Of a stretch of 64,000 bases of DNA, positions 53,096-61,535 are shown one piece after another. Both the position numbers and the translations under genes were made by a program. The notes beneath the pieces are model-generated. The model was not told the origin of the DNA. It worked only from the letters and a program-made list of their open reading frames with translations, and did no database searches. Source of the stretch: Kaistella chaponensis (GTDB taxonomy: Bacteria; Bacteroidota; Bacteroidia; Flavobacteriales; Weeksellaceae); assembly GCF_900156725.1 (NCBI RefSeq), contig NZ_FTOI01000001.1, forward strand, positions 1 to 64,000, read 5' to 3'. Position 1 is the first letter of the stretch; each line of letters opens with the position of its first letter.

Positions 53096-55537
53096 TTAAA
53101 AAGTATAATGGATTCTTGTGAAAATCTGTCTTCCTGCAAATCCCATTTGAACCGGATCGAAAATTCCGCCCGACTCTGTGTTACCATCAGAAACTGCAGG
53201 TACCTGAAGATTTGGATATCTGTTGAAAATATTTTTCGCACCAATGGTCCAATTGAAGTTTTTACTGAAATCGTAACCGAAAGAAAGATCCGTCGTTACT
53301 TTTGCACCATATTTTTGGAAATCATCTGCGCCATTGTAGCCGATTAATGTAACCTTGTCAAATCGAACCAGCTGTAAATTAGTATTAAATTTGTGAATCT
53401 TGTAGTTTAAACTCAAGTTGAATTTGTTTTTTGGAGCTGAAGCCAGGATAAATGCCTTTTCTCTCGGACTTAAATAAACATCTTCTTTGCCTTTCAATTC
53501 TGGGGTGGTGTTGACAGAAGTAATTTCCATGTCATTAAAATTAGCTGCAAAACTTGAAGTTAATTTACCGCTACCAATATTTTCGCTATAGGTTAAAATG
53601 ATGTCAAGTCCTAAAGTTTTGGTGTCGATTGCATTGGTGAAAAACTGTGCCTGATCGATATGATTATCAATCAAAATCTGCCCAATTTTGTCATCGCTTT
53701 GATCAAAATTTCCTGTCAAAACAATTCTGTCTTTTACTTTTACGTAATAACCATCAACTGTTGCAGTGAATTTATTAGAATTAAAAGTAAATCCTGCACT
53801 TCCATTAACCGATTTTTCCTGTTTTAATTGTGGGATTCCTACGGCTTTTGCGAGTGCACTGTCGTTCGAAGCGAGCTGAATTGTTACCAATTGTCCACCT
53901 TGGAAATTCGTAAAATTCAAACCATAAAATTTCTGAACCAACGAAGGCGCGCGAAATCCAGTAGAAACTGAGCCTCGAAAAGCGAACCCTTTTGTAATTT
54001 TATATCGTGTCGAAAATTTCCCATTGATGGTGCTTCCGAAATCATTGTAATTTTCGAATCTTCCGGCAGCACTGATCATCCAGTTCTTGGTAAGGTCAAG
54101 TTCTGTATCCAAGTAGGCTGCAAAATTGTTTCTTCCTTGGTCTACTGCTGAAGAATAACCCGGGAATCCTTGTGAACCTGCAGGCCTTACATTTCCAGAA
54201 AGCGGGTTGATTACCAAGAGGTTTTGGGGAGTTGAAGCGGTCACAATATTTCCATTAATGTCGTAGGCGGAGTAAGATTGTTCTTCTCCTTTGATGATTT
54301 TAAATTGTTCGTATCTAAATTCGGCTCCTAAAGCGATATTGAGTCCCTCTAGTACATCAAAAGGTTTTGATGCATTGAAACCTGTGGTGTTTTGTAAAAG
54401 AGAATGACCACCCGCATCAAAACTTGTTTTTGAATTTGCGCCCAATGTTGCATTAACCGTATTGTTGATGTTATACATGAATTGATTGCTGCCAAAAGCA
54501 TTGAATACATCGAGGTCCCAATTGGCAAGTTTGAATTTTAAACCATTATTGAATGTAAAATCTTTGATTTCTGTATTCTCTATAGGATTGAAACCATTCG
54601 GATAAATGGAAGGTACGTTTCCATCGGCTTCAGCATCTCTTGTCCAGGCATAAGCATCGGTGTTGCGATAAGAAAATCCTCCGAACGAGTAAAGGTCAGT
54701 CTTTGCAGAAACCGGAATTTCAGCATTATAAAAAATATAATAATTGTTAGATTTTGCATCCCCGAATCTTTGACGAGGTGCAGTATATAATTCGGGATTT
54801 GCATTTCGAATAGCATACCCTTTAGAGACTACTTCGCCGGTAACATTAAGAAATCCACCATTACGACCGATCTTTGTTCCATAGTTTCCACTTACATCTA
54901 AAGTGAGTCCGTCTAAATTTTTATCGGAAACAATAGCGTTTCCACCGTGCGGACTTCTAAATAAATTTAAACCGTAAAAAGCTTTGGCTTCAAAACCTTG
55001 TTTTCGGTCATTTAAAATAACATTGATTACGCCGGCAATTGCATCGGAGCCATATTGTGCGGAAGCTCCGTCACGCAAAACTTCTATTCTTTTAATTGCA
55101 TCCAAAGGAATGGTATTCATATCGGTACCTGAATTTCCGCGACCTTTTGTGCCAAATAAATTGACAAGTGAAGATTGATGGTATCTTTTGCCGTTGAGTA
55201 AAACCAAAGTTTGATCAGGACCTAAACCACGCAAAGTTGCGGGATCTACTGCATCTGCACCATCGGAACCTGATTGTTTGTTAGAGTTAAAAGAAGGAGC
55301 GGCAAATTGTAGGAGTTGGTTTACATCAACCTGTCCTGTTGCTTGGCTGATTTGTTTTACATCGATCACATCTACTGGAACAGGCGTGTCTATTGCAGTT
55401 CTTTTTTTATTTCTGCTGCCCGTTACGGTTACTTCATCAATTCCTTGCGTCGATAAAGAATCCGAAGCTTTGTTTTTTTCTTGAGCAGACACAAATAGGG
55501 AGCCACACAGAATAATCGGTAAAATGAGTTTTTTCAT
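53096..55537 (-). CDS. TonB-dependent outer-membrane receptor
   Basis: 813-residue beta-barrel receptor. The signal peptide is KKLILPIILCGSLFVSAQ. The plug domain has DEVTVTGSRNKKRTAIDTPVPVDVID, ATLRGLGPDQTLVLLNGKRYH and IKRIEVLRDGASAQYGSDAIAGVINVIL. The barrel ends GGIFDPVQMGFAGRQIFTRIHYTF with the C-terminal Phe needed for Bam insertion. It has no carboxypeptidase-like N-terminal extension and no SusD partner, so more like a siderophore or cofactor receptor than a SusC transporter. Substrate unknown. It lies 42 bp upstream of the aquaporin gene on the same strand. Confidence 0.94.
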   Translation of the reverse strand: MKKLILPIILCGSLFVSAQEKNKASDSLSTQGIDEVTVTGSRNKKRTAIDTPVPVDVIDVKQISQATGQVDVNQLLQFAAPSFNSNKQSGSDGADAVDPATLRGLGPDQTLVLLNGKRYHQSSLVNLFGTKGRGNSGTDMNTIPLDAIKRIEVLRDGASAQYGSDAIAGVINVILNDRKQGFEAKAFYGLNLFRSPHGGNAIVSDKNLDGLTLDVSGNYGTKIGRNGGFLNVTGEVVSKGYAIRNANPELYTAPRQRFGDAKSNNYYIFYNAEIPVSAKTDLYSFGGFSYRNTDAYAWTRDAEADGNVPSIYPNGFNPIENTEIKDFTFNNGLKFKLANWDLDVFNAFGSNQFMYNINNTVNATLGANSKTSFDAGGHSLLQNTTGFNASKPFDVLEGLNIALGAEFRYEQFKIIKGEEQSYSAYDINGNIVTASTPQNLLVINPLSGNVRPAGSQGFPGYSSAVDQGRNNFAAYLDTELDLTKNWMISAAGRFENYNDFGSTINGKFSTRYKITKGFAFRGSVSTGFRAPSLVQKFYGLNFTNFQGGQLVTIQLASNDSALAKAVGIPQLKQEKSVNGSAGFTFNSNKFTATVDGYYVKVKDRIVLTGNFDQSDDKIGQILIDNHIDQAQFFTNAIDTKTLGLDIILTYSENIGSGKLTSSFAANFNDMEITSVNTTPELKGKEDVYLSPREKAFILASAPKNKFNLSLNYKIHKFNTNLQLVRFDKVTLIGYNGADDFQKYGAKVTTDLSFGYDFSKNFNWTIGAKNIFNRYPNLQVPAVSDGNTESGGIFDPVQMGFAGRQIFTRIHYTF

Positions 55538-55769
55538 AGAGTTTAAATTTAAACCAAATGTAAATATAAAATATCAAACTATTAAGCAAATTTGTGATTG
55601 AAACGTTAATTTTTTAACTTAAGTGATGAATTTAATTCAACTATATATGGGTTTTAGAATAAATTTGTTATTGTGATAGGCTGAGTAGAAGAAGTGATGA
55701 ACTTAATAATAACAATAAATACAGATATTAATCATAACTTTTACTCATTCTAAATAACAAAAATTTCCG

Positions 55770-55777
55770 TAAATTTG
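55770..55777 (+). promoter_or_regulatory. -7 promoter box of mrp (TAAATTTG)
   Basis: Perfect TAnnTTTG match 24 bp before the ATG at 55802, overlapping the longer alternative start at 55775 and so excluding it. The rest of the divergent gap 55538-55769 shows no gene. Confidence 0.55.
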
Positions 55778-55801
55778 TATTCCAATTTATTATACAGAAT
55801 T

Positions 55802-56905
55802 ATGTTGACGAAAGAAAAAGTTCAGGCGTTTTTAAAAGAAATAGAGGTTGATGATTTAGTACAGAATTTCCAGGTAATGGGAAATGATGTTTATATCGAT
55901 ATGACCGCGCATTCACCGGCAATGCATGAGAAAAAGAAGCTCGAAGCTGCCATGAAACAAGCCTTCGCTTCAGAATTCGGAGAAGAAATTATTCTGAAAT
56001 TAAAGATTGCTTCGCCAGAACCAACAGAGATTCAGCAAAGTCAAATCAAAGGAAAACAAATCAAAGGTATTCAAAATATTATCGCAATTGCTTCCGGTAA
56101 AGGAGGTGTTGGTAAATCTACTGTTGCGGCTAATCTTGCGGTAACTTTAGCAAATATGGGTTTCAAAGTTGGGGTTTTAGATGCCGATATTTACGGACCA
56201 TCGATACCAACTATGTTTGATACTGCAGATGCAAAACCAATTTCTGTAGAAATTGACGGTAAAAACCTGATGAAACCCGTAGAAAATTATGGAGTGAAAA
56301 TGCTGTCGATTGGCTATTTCTCGGGTGCTAATCAAGCTGTTGTTTGGCGTGGACCGATGGCTTCGAAAGCTTTAAACCAAATGATTCGTGATGCAGCTTG
56401 GGGAGAACTCGATTTTCTTTTAATCGATTTACCGCCGGGAACTGGTGATATCCATTTATCAATAATTCAGGAAGTTCCTGTGACAGGAGCTGTAATTGTA
56501 AGTACGCCGCAACATATCGCACTTGCCGATGTAAGAAAAGGAATTGCAATGTTTCAGATGGAAAGCATCAATATCCCTGTACTTGGTTTGATTGAAAATA
56601 TGTCGTACTTTACTCCAGCTGAATTGCCCGACAATAAATATTACATTTTCGGAAATCAAGGAGCACAATATTTAGCAGAAGATTTAGGAATTCCAGTTTT
56701 GGGAGAAATTCCACTGATTCAGAGTATTCGTGAAGCGGGAGATGTTGGTAGACCTGCTGTTTTACAAGAGGGTTCTAAAATTCAAGAAATTTATATTAAA
56801 ACAGCGCAAAATATGATCGAAAGCTTGGTAGAAAGAAATAAATTACTTCCACCAACAGAAGCAGTGAAAATTACTACTATGGCGGGTTGTTCTTCAAAAA
56901 AATAA
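55802..56905 (+). CDS. mrp: Mrp/ApbC-type iron-sulfur carrier ATPase
   Basis: P-loop ATPase that carries Fe-S clusters to apoproteins; 367 residues. An N-terminal MIP18/DUF59-like domain (about 1-85) is followed by the deviant Walker A IASGKGGVGKSTVAANLA, then VLDADIYGPSIPTMF, IDLPPGTGDIHLSIIQ and LIENMSYFTP. The usual CxxC after ENMSYF is absent (ENMSYFTPAELPDNKYYIFG), while a lone Cys appears in the C-terminal MAGCSSKK. The missing pair is the bridging cluster ligand in many Mrp proteins, so the cluster site may differ. nifU follows 78 bp downstream. Confidence 0.92.
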   Translation: MLTKEKVQAFLKEIEVDDLVQNFQVMGNDVYIDMTAHSPAMHEKKKLEAAMKQAFASEFGEEIILKLKIASPEPTEIQQSQIKGKQIKGIQNIIAIASGKGGVGKSTVAANLAVTLANMGFKVGVLDADIYGPSIPTMFDTADAKPISVEIDGKNLMKPVENYGVKMLSIGYFSGANQAVVWRGPMASKALNQMIRDAAWGELDFLLIDLPPGTGDIHLSIIQEVPVTGAVIVSTPQHIALADVRKGIAMFQMESINIPVLGLIENMSYFTPAELPDNKYYIFGNQGAQYLAEDLGIPVLGEIPLIQSIREAGDVGRPAVLQEGSKIQEIYIKTAQNMIESLVERNKLLPPTEAVKITTMAGCSSKK

Positions 56906-56983
56906 GCGGATCCTATCGTGAGATGCTTATAAAATTAAAAATAACGGTTTAAATAGAAATCGAATTTATATCACAAAAGAAAA

Positions 56984-57232
56984 ATGAAAACAGAAATCAA
57001 ACACGAAGAAATCGTGACGAAAGTAATGGATGCGCTGGAAAGTATTCGTCCGTTTCTTAATAAAGACGGCGGTGATATAGAATTGATCGATGTGAAAGAT
57101 AATATCGTTTATGTAAAACTTCAGGGGAACTGTAACGGTTGTCCGATGAGTTTTTCTACCATGAAACTGGGCGTAGAAAATACCATCAAACAATTCGCAC
57201 CAGAAATTGTAGAGGTCATCGAAGTCGAATAG
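56984..57232 (+). CDS. NifU C-terminal-domain protein
   Basis: 82-residue Fe-S scaffold or carrier. The NifU C-terminal pattern is VMDALESIRPFLNKDGGDIELIDV and LQGNCNGCPMSFSTMKLGVENTI with the cluster-binding CNGC. Co-oriented with mrp and probably in one transcript. Closed by a strong terminator. Ends with TAG. Confidence 0.95.
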   Translation: MKTEIKHEEIVTKVMDALESIRPFLNKDGGDIELIDVKDNIVYVKLQGNCNGCPMSFSTMKLGVENTIKQFAPEIVEVIEVE

Positions 57233-57258
57233 ACCATTGTGAACCATATCAATAAACT

Positions 57259-57289
57259 TGGCAATTCAATATTGAATTGCTTTTTTTTG
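57259..57289 (+). terminator. Rho-independent terminator of mrp-nifU
   Basis: GCAATTCA and TGAATTGC (57261-57268 and 57273-57280) form an 8-bp stem around ATAT, followed by eight T. Confidence 0.85.
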
Positions 57290-57389
57290 CTTCTTTACTT
57301 AAAATTTCAGCTCCGAATTAAAATAGTGAGGTAAATAACAAAAGGTTTAAAATTAAATTAATATTTTAGCGCATTAAACTATACAAAAT

Positions 57390-58244
57390 ATGATTGCCAT
57401 TGTTGACGGCGGCTCCACGAAATGTGATTGGGTAATCCTAGAAAATTCCGGAAAAATCCATTTGAAAACCACCACATTGGGATTCAATCCGAATATCATT
57501 AACACCGATTTTATTTTACAGGAAATTGATAAAAATGAGGCACTTTTCTTCATCAAAAATCACCTTGAAAAAGTCTTTTTTTACGGTTCTGGTTGCGGAA
57601 CTCCCGATAATGCCCAAAAAGTAAGAAACGAATTTGTCAAGACTTTTCCACAGGCAGAAATTACCATTAAAGAAGACCTTACAGCGGCTGCTTATTCAGC
57701 TTACAACGGCAAACCAGCCATCGTTTGTATTCTTGGAACAGGTTCTAATTCTTGCTTTTTTGATGGGGAGAAAATAAGGGTAGATTTGCCATCTCTCGGT
57801 TTTTTAATTGGGGATGAAGGAAGCGGAAGTGCTCTGGGAAAACATCTTTTACGAAGGTTTTTTATGAAAAAACTGCCACAAGATTTAGAACAGGATTTTC
57901 GCGATACTTATCATCTTACCATCGAAGAAGCCATTCGAAGCATGTATCACAATCCGAGAGCCAATGCATATTTAGGAGAATACAATAAGTTTATTGCCGA
58001 GCGAAAAAAACATCCTTATTTTCAGAATATGGTTTTCGATGAGTTAAAGAATTTCCTGGATTATCAGGTGCTGCCTTATCCTGAAGCAGGCGAGGTCGAA
58101 ATCAATTTTATCGGATATATTGCTTATATCTACGAAGATATTTTAAGAGCAGCGGCGGCAGAACTCAATTTAACAATAGGAAAAGTAGTACAGAAGCCTA
58201 TCGATAGTTTAGTAGATTTCCACCTTAAATATATTTTGAATTAA
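57390..58244 (+). CDS. BadF/BadG-type ATPase, N-acetylglucosamine kinase-like
   Basis: 284-residue ASKHA-fold sugar kinase. The phosphate 1 motif is IVDGGSTKCDWVIL, the phosphate 2 motif IVCILGTGSNSCFFDG, and the adenosine region SLGFLIGDEGSGSALGKHLLRRF. N-acetylglucosamine is the probable substrate, as in cell-wall recycling, but the C-terminal sugar residues cannot be assigned by eye. Monocistronic. Confidence 0.9.
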   Translation: MIAIVDGGSTKCDWVILENSGKIHLKTTTLGFNPNIINTDFILQEIDKNEALFFIKNHLEKVFFYGSGCGTPDNAQKVRNEFVKTFPQAEITIKEDLTAAAYSAYNGKPAIVCILGTGSNSCFFDGEKIRVDLPSLGFLIGDEGSGSALGKHLLRRFFMKKLPQDLEQDFRDTYHLTIEEAIRSMYHNPRANAYLGEYNKFIAERKKHPYFQNMVFDELKNFLDYQVLPYPEAGEVEINFIGYIAYIYEDILRAAAAELNLTIGKVVQKPIDSLVDFHLKYILN

Positions 58245-58335
58245 AGTTTAATTCAAATTTCACCTTCAACAGCAATGAACCAATCATTAAAAGTTGATCA
58301 ATATTACATTTGCGTTTGCAAAAAAAAAGAAAAAC

Positions 58336-60621
58336 ATGTCAAACAAAACGAACAGAGACGAGAAAAATTTTAAAGAAGCAGTTCTCGATTATCATAGAAG
58401 TGAGCCGAAAGGAAAGATAGAAGTAGTCCCTTCAAAACCTCACTCTTCGCAGCGGGATCTTTCGATCGCCTATTCACCAGGTGTTGCGATTCCTTGTTTA
58501 GAAATTGAAAGAGATCCCAAATTAGCTTACGAATACACCGGAAAAGGAAATTTAGTTGCCGTAATTTCTAATGGAACCGCAGTTTTAGGATTAGGAAATA
58601 TCGGTGCTGAAGCTTCCAAACCAGTAATGGAAGGAAAAGGATTACTCTTCAAAATTTTTGCAGATATTAATGTTTTTGATATTGAGATTAATGAAACGGA
58701 TCCCGATAAATTTGTTGAAATTGTAAAAGGAATTGCACCGACTTTTGGTGGGATCAACTTAGAAGATATCAAAGCGCCGGAAGCTTTCTATATCGAAAAA
58801 CGACTCAAGGAAGAACTCAATATCCCGTTGATGCACGACGATCAACACGGAACTGCAATTATTTCTGCCGCAGCTTTAATTAATGCTTTAGAGATTGCAA
58901 ATAAAAAAATCGAAGCCGTGAAAGTAGTTGTCAATGGAGCCGGAGCTGCAGCAATCGCCTGTACCAAACTCTATTTGGAATTGGGACTTAGAAAAGAAAA
59001 CGTTTTAATGTGTGATTCAAAAGGAATCATCAATCATAAAAGAGAAAACCTGACCCCAGAAAAATTAGATTTTGTAGCCGAAACCGAGATGCAAACTTTG
59101 GCAGAAGCGCTGCAAGGTGCCGATGTTTTTATCGGACTTTCCAAAGCTGATGTGATGACGCCAGAAATGCTTTTGAGCATGGCCGATAATCCAATTGTTT
59201 TCGGTTTGGCAAATCCAAACCCAGAAATCGAATATGATTTAGCGATGGAAACCCGTAAAGATACCATTATGGCAACCGGAAGAAGCGATTATCCTAATCA
59301 GGTTAATAACGTTCTAGGATTTCCGTATATTTTCCGTGGCGCCCTCGATGTTCAGGCGACTGGGATTAATGAAGAAATGAAATTAGCCGCAGTAAAAGCC
59401 ATTGCTGATCTTGCCAAAGAACCCGTACCAGAAGCAGTAATTCTTGCTTATAACTTAAAAGGATTAAATTTCAGCAGAGAATATTTTATACCGAAACCTT
59501 TCGATAACCGATTAATTACACGAGTTTCTAAAGCTGTTGCCAAAGCTGCAATGGATAGTGGAATCGCAGGAAAACCGATCGAAAATTTTGAGGATTACGA
59601 AAATGCCTTACTCGACAGAATGGGGCGCGACGAGAAACTCATCCGCATGATGCAAAACAGAGCGCGTTCTAATCCGAAAAGAGTTACACTCGGAAATGCC
59701 GAAGAATACAATGTTTTGAAAGCTGCTCAGATTCTATACGAAGAAGGAATTGCACAACCTATTTTGTTAGGGGAGAAAAAATTTGTGCTGGAACAGATGA
59801 AAAAATTCGGAATTGAAATCGATGTTCCGATTGTTGATCCTATGGACGATGATCAGGAAGAAAACCGAATTAAATACCGCGAAACCCTTTGGAAACTACG
59901 CCAAAGGAAAGGGATGAATGAATATAAAGCCAAAAGATATGTTCGTCAAAGAGATTATTTCGGTCCATTGATGCTTCGTCACGGTGATACTGATGCTTTG
60001 ATCGTTGGGTTTTCGAAAAATTATTCATCCACGCTGAAACCGATTTTAAAGATAATCGAAAAAGAAAAAGGAGTCGATAAAATTGCGTCGATGATGATGA
60101 TTATGACGGAGAAAAGACCGCTGTTTTTCGCAGATACTTCTATTAATCAAAGTCCGAGTTCCGAAGATCTGGTGAATATCGCAAAAATGGCAGAAATTAC
60201 CGTGAAAACTTTTGCGATCGAACCACGAATTGCGATGTTGTCTTTTGAAAATTTTTCAGGTATTTCAGAGACCTCCAAAAAAGTAGCGAAAGCCGTTTCA
60301 ATACTTCATGAGAAATTTCCGAATATGATTGTCGATGGTGAAATTCAGCCCGATTTTGCCTTAAACGCAGATCATCTTTCTGATTATCCGTTTTCAAAAC
60401 TGGGAACAACTCCTGCGAATGTTTTTGTATTTCCAAACTTAGAAAGTGCGAATGTTTCCTATAAAATCATCCGCGGATTGAAAGTGGCGCAAGTAGTAGG
60501 TCCTATTTTAATGGGCTTGAATCAACCGGTTCACGTTTTGCAAATGCGCGCAAGTGTAGATGAAATTGTGAATTTGGCTACGATCGCAGTTTTGGATGCG
60601 CAGCGAAGAGAGAAAGTATAG
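58336..60621 (+). CDS. maeB: NADP-dependent malic enzyme with phosphotransacetylase-like domain
   Basis: Converts malate to pyruvate and CO2 with NADPH formation; 761 residues. The malic domain covers about 1-420 (PHSSQRDLSIAYSPGVAIPC, VISNGTAVLGLGNIGAEASKPVMEGKG, and VVNGAGAAAIACTKLYLELG for NADP). The C-terminal half is the phosphate acetyltransferase-like domain found in MaeB, usually regulatory. Start at ATG 58336 (MSNKTNRDEKNF), since the earlier TTG at 58294 precedes a -7-like TACATTTG (58305-58312). Ends with TAG. Followed by ruvA and sprA, the flavobacterial gene order. Confidence 0.95.
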   Translation: MSNKTNRDEKNFKEAVLDYHRSEPKGKIEVVPSKPHSSQRDLSIAYSPGVAIPCLEIERDPKLAYEYTGKGNLVAVISNGTAVLGLGNIGAEASKPVMEGKGLLFKIFADINVFDIEINETDPDKFVEIVKGIAPTFGGINLEDIKAPEAFYIEKRLKEELNIPLMHDDQHGTAIISAAALINALEIANKKIEAVKVVVNGAGAAAIACTKLYLELGLRKENVLMCDSKGIINHKRENLTPEKLDFVAETEMQTLAEALQGADVFIGLSKADVMTPEMLLSMADNPIVFGLANPNPEIEYDLAMETRKDTIMATGRSDYPNQVNNVLGFPYIFRGALDVQATGINEEMKLAAVKAIADLAKEPVPEAVILAYNLKGLNFSREYFIPKPFDNRLITRVSKAVAKAAMDSGIAGKPIENFEDYENALLDRMGRDEKLIRMMQNRARSNPKRVTLGNAEEYNVLKAAQILYEEGIAQPILLGEKKFVLEQMKKFGIEIDVPIVDPMDDDQEENRIKYRETLWKLRQRKGMNEYKAKRYVRQRDYFGPLMLRHGDTDALIVGFSKNYSSTLKPILKIIEKEKGVDKIASMMMIMTEKRPLFFADTSINQSPSSEDLVNIAKMAEITVKTFAIEPRIAMLSFENFSGISETSKKVAKAVSILHEKFPNMIVDGEIQPDFALNADHLSDYPFSKLGTTPANVFVFPNLESANVSYKIIRGLKVAQVVGPILMGLNQPVHVLQMRASVDEIVNLATIAVLDAQRREKV

Positions 60622-60872
60622 TTTCCCTAGATGAGGTGCGATTAAAACTCATGATCATTGGTGATAAAGTTCCTTTTATAAAGTACAGCGGGCTTTCTAT
60701 GATCTTCTAAAAAGTTACAATATAAAGGCTTTTTGGGAAAGTAAGCACACAAAAAGATTAGATCGGCGAAGGTTGATCGATGAGAAATTTTTTAAATGAT
60801 CAATCGCAATAAACCATGGTTTTTTTAATATAATAGTAAGCAATTCCACGCATCAATTTCAAAATAAATAGT

Positions 60873-60903
60873 AAGCAGTTTAGTCATCTAAACTGCTTTT
60901 TTT
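60873..60903 (+). terminator. Rho-independent terminator in the maeB-ruvA gap
   Basis: AAGCAGTTTAG and CTAAACTGCTT pair perfectly over 11 bp around TCAT, followed by T residues. It lies 251 bp beyond the maeB stop. The gap 60622-60872 contains no credible gene; the sequence ATAGTAAGCA occurs twice (about 60832 and 60868), the second copy leading into this stem. Confidence 0.85.
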
Positions 60904-60920
60904 ATAAATTTTAAAAATCT

Positions 60921-60928
60921 TATATTTG
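60921..60928 (+). promoter_or_regulatory. -7 promoter box of ruvA-sprA (TATATTTG)
   Basis: Perfect TAnnTTTG match 19 bp before the ruvA ATG; it probably serves both ruvA and sprA. Confidence 0.55.
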
Positions 60929-60947
60929 AAACTTTTAGAAAAACACT

Positions 60948-61532
60948 ATGATTTACTCTCTCAAAGGAATTGTTCAGGAACTGAACCCAACTTCCATGGT
61001 TCTCGATGTTAATGGAGTCGGTTATTATGTGGGCGTAAGTCTGCAAACTTCCGGGAAATTAGAAACCGGAAAACCTACCTTCCTGCATATTCAGCAAATT
61101 ATTCGAGAAGACGCTCACTTGCTTTTTGGTTTTAACACAATTTTAGAAAAAGAACTCTTTAATCTGTTAATAAGTGTTAATGGAGTAGGTCCTGTTTCAG
61201 CTCTTATTATGCTCTCTTCATTAAGCTTAGAAGAGATATCATCAGCAATCCTTTCCAACAACAGTTTGCTGCTGCAAAAAGTGAAGGGAATCGGAACCAA
61301 AACCGCTGAAAGAGTGATTGTTGATTTGCGGGATAAAGTCCAAAAATTCAAAGATTCTGATGAAAATATTTCTACATTTGCAAATAATAAAATTAAAGAA
61401 GAATCGTTATCAGCATTAGAGGTTTTGGGCATACCCAAAAAAATGAGCGAGAAAATTGCAGACCGCATTTTAAAGCAAAATCCTGATTTTTCAGTTGAAC
61501 AATTGGTGAAGCAAATCTTAAAAAACATTTAA
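60948..61532 (+). CDS. ruvA: Holliday junction branch migration protein RuvA
   Basis: Junction-binding subunit of the RuvAB branch-migration machine in recombinational repair; 194 residues, normal length. It begins MIYSLKGIVQELNPTSMVLDVNGVGYYV (OB fold), has the helix-hairpin-helix VNGVGPVSALIMLSSL and KVKGIGTKTAERVIVDLRDK, and a C-terminal RuvB-binding three-helix domain (EESLSALEVLGIPKKMSEKIAD). sprA follows after 3 bp, so they are co-transcribed. Confidence 0.97.
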   Translation: MIYSLKGIVQELNPTSMVLDVNGVGYYVGVSLQTSGKLETGKPTFLHIQQIIREDAHLLFGFNTILEKELFNLLISVNGVGPVSALIMLSSLSLEEISSAILSNNSLLLQKVKGIGTKTAERVIVDLRDKVQKFKDSDENISTFANNKIKEESLSALEVLGIPKKMSEKIADRILKQNPDFSVEQLVKQILKNI

Positions 61533-61535
61533 CAT

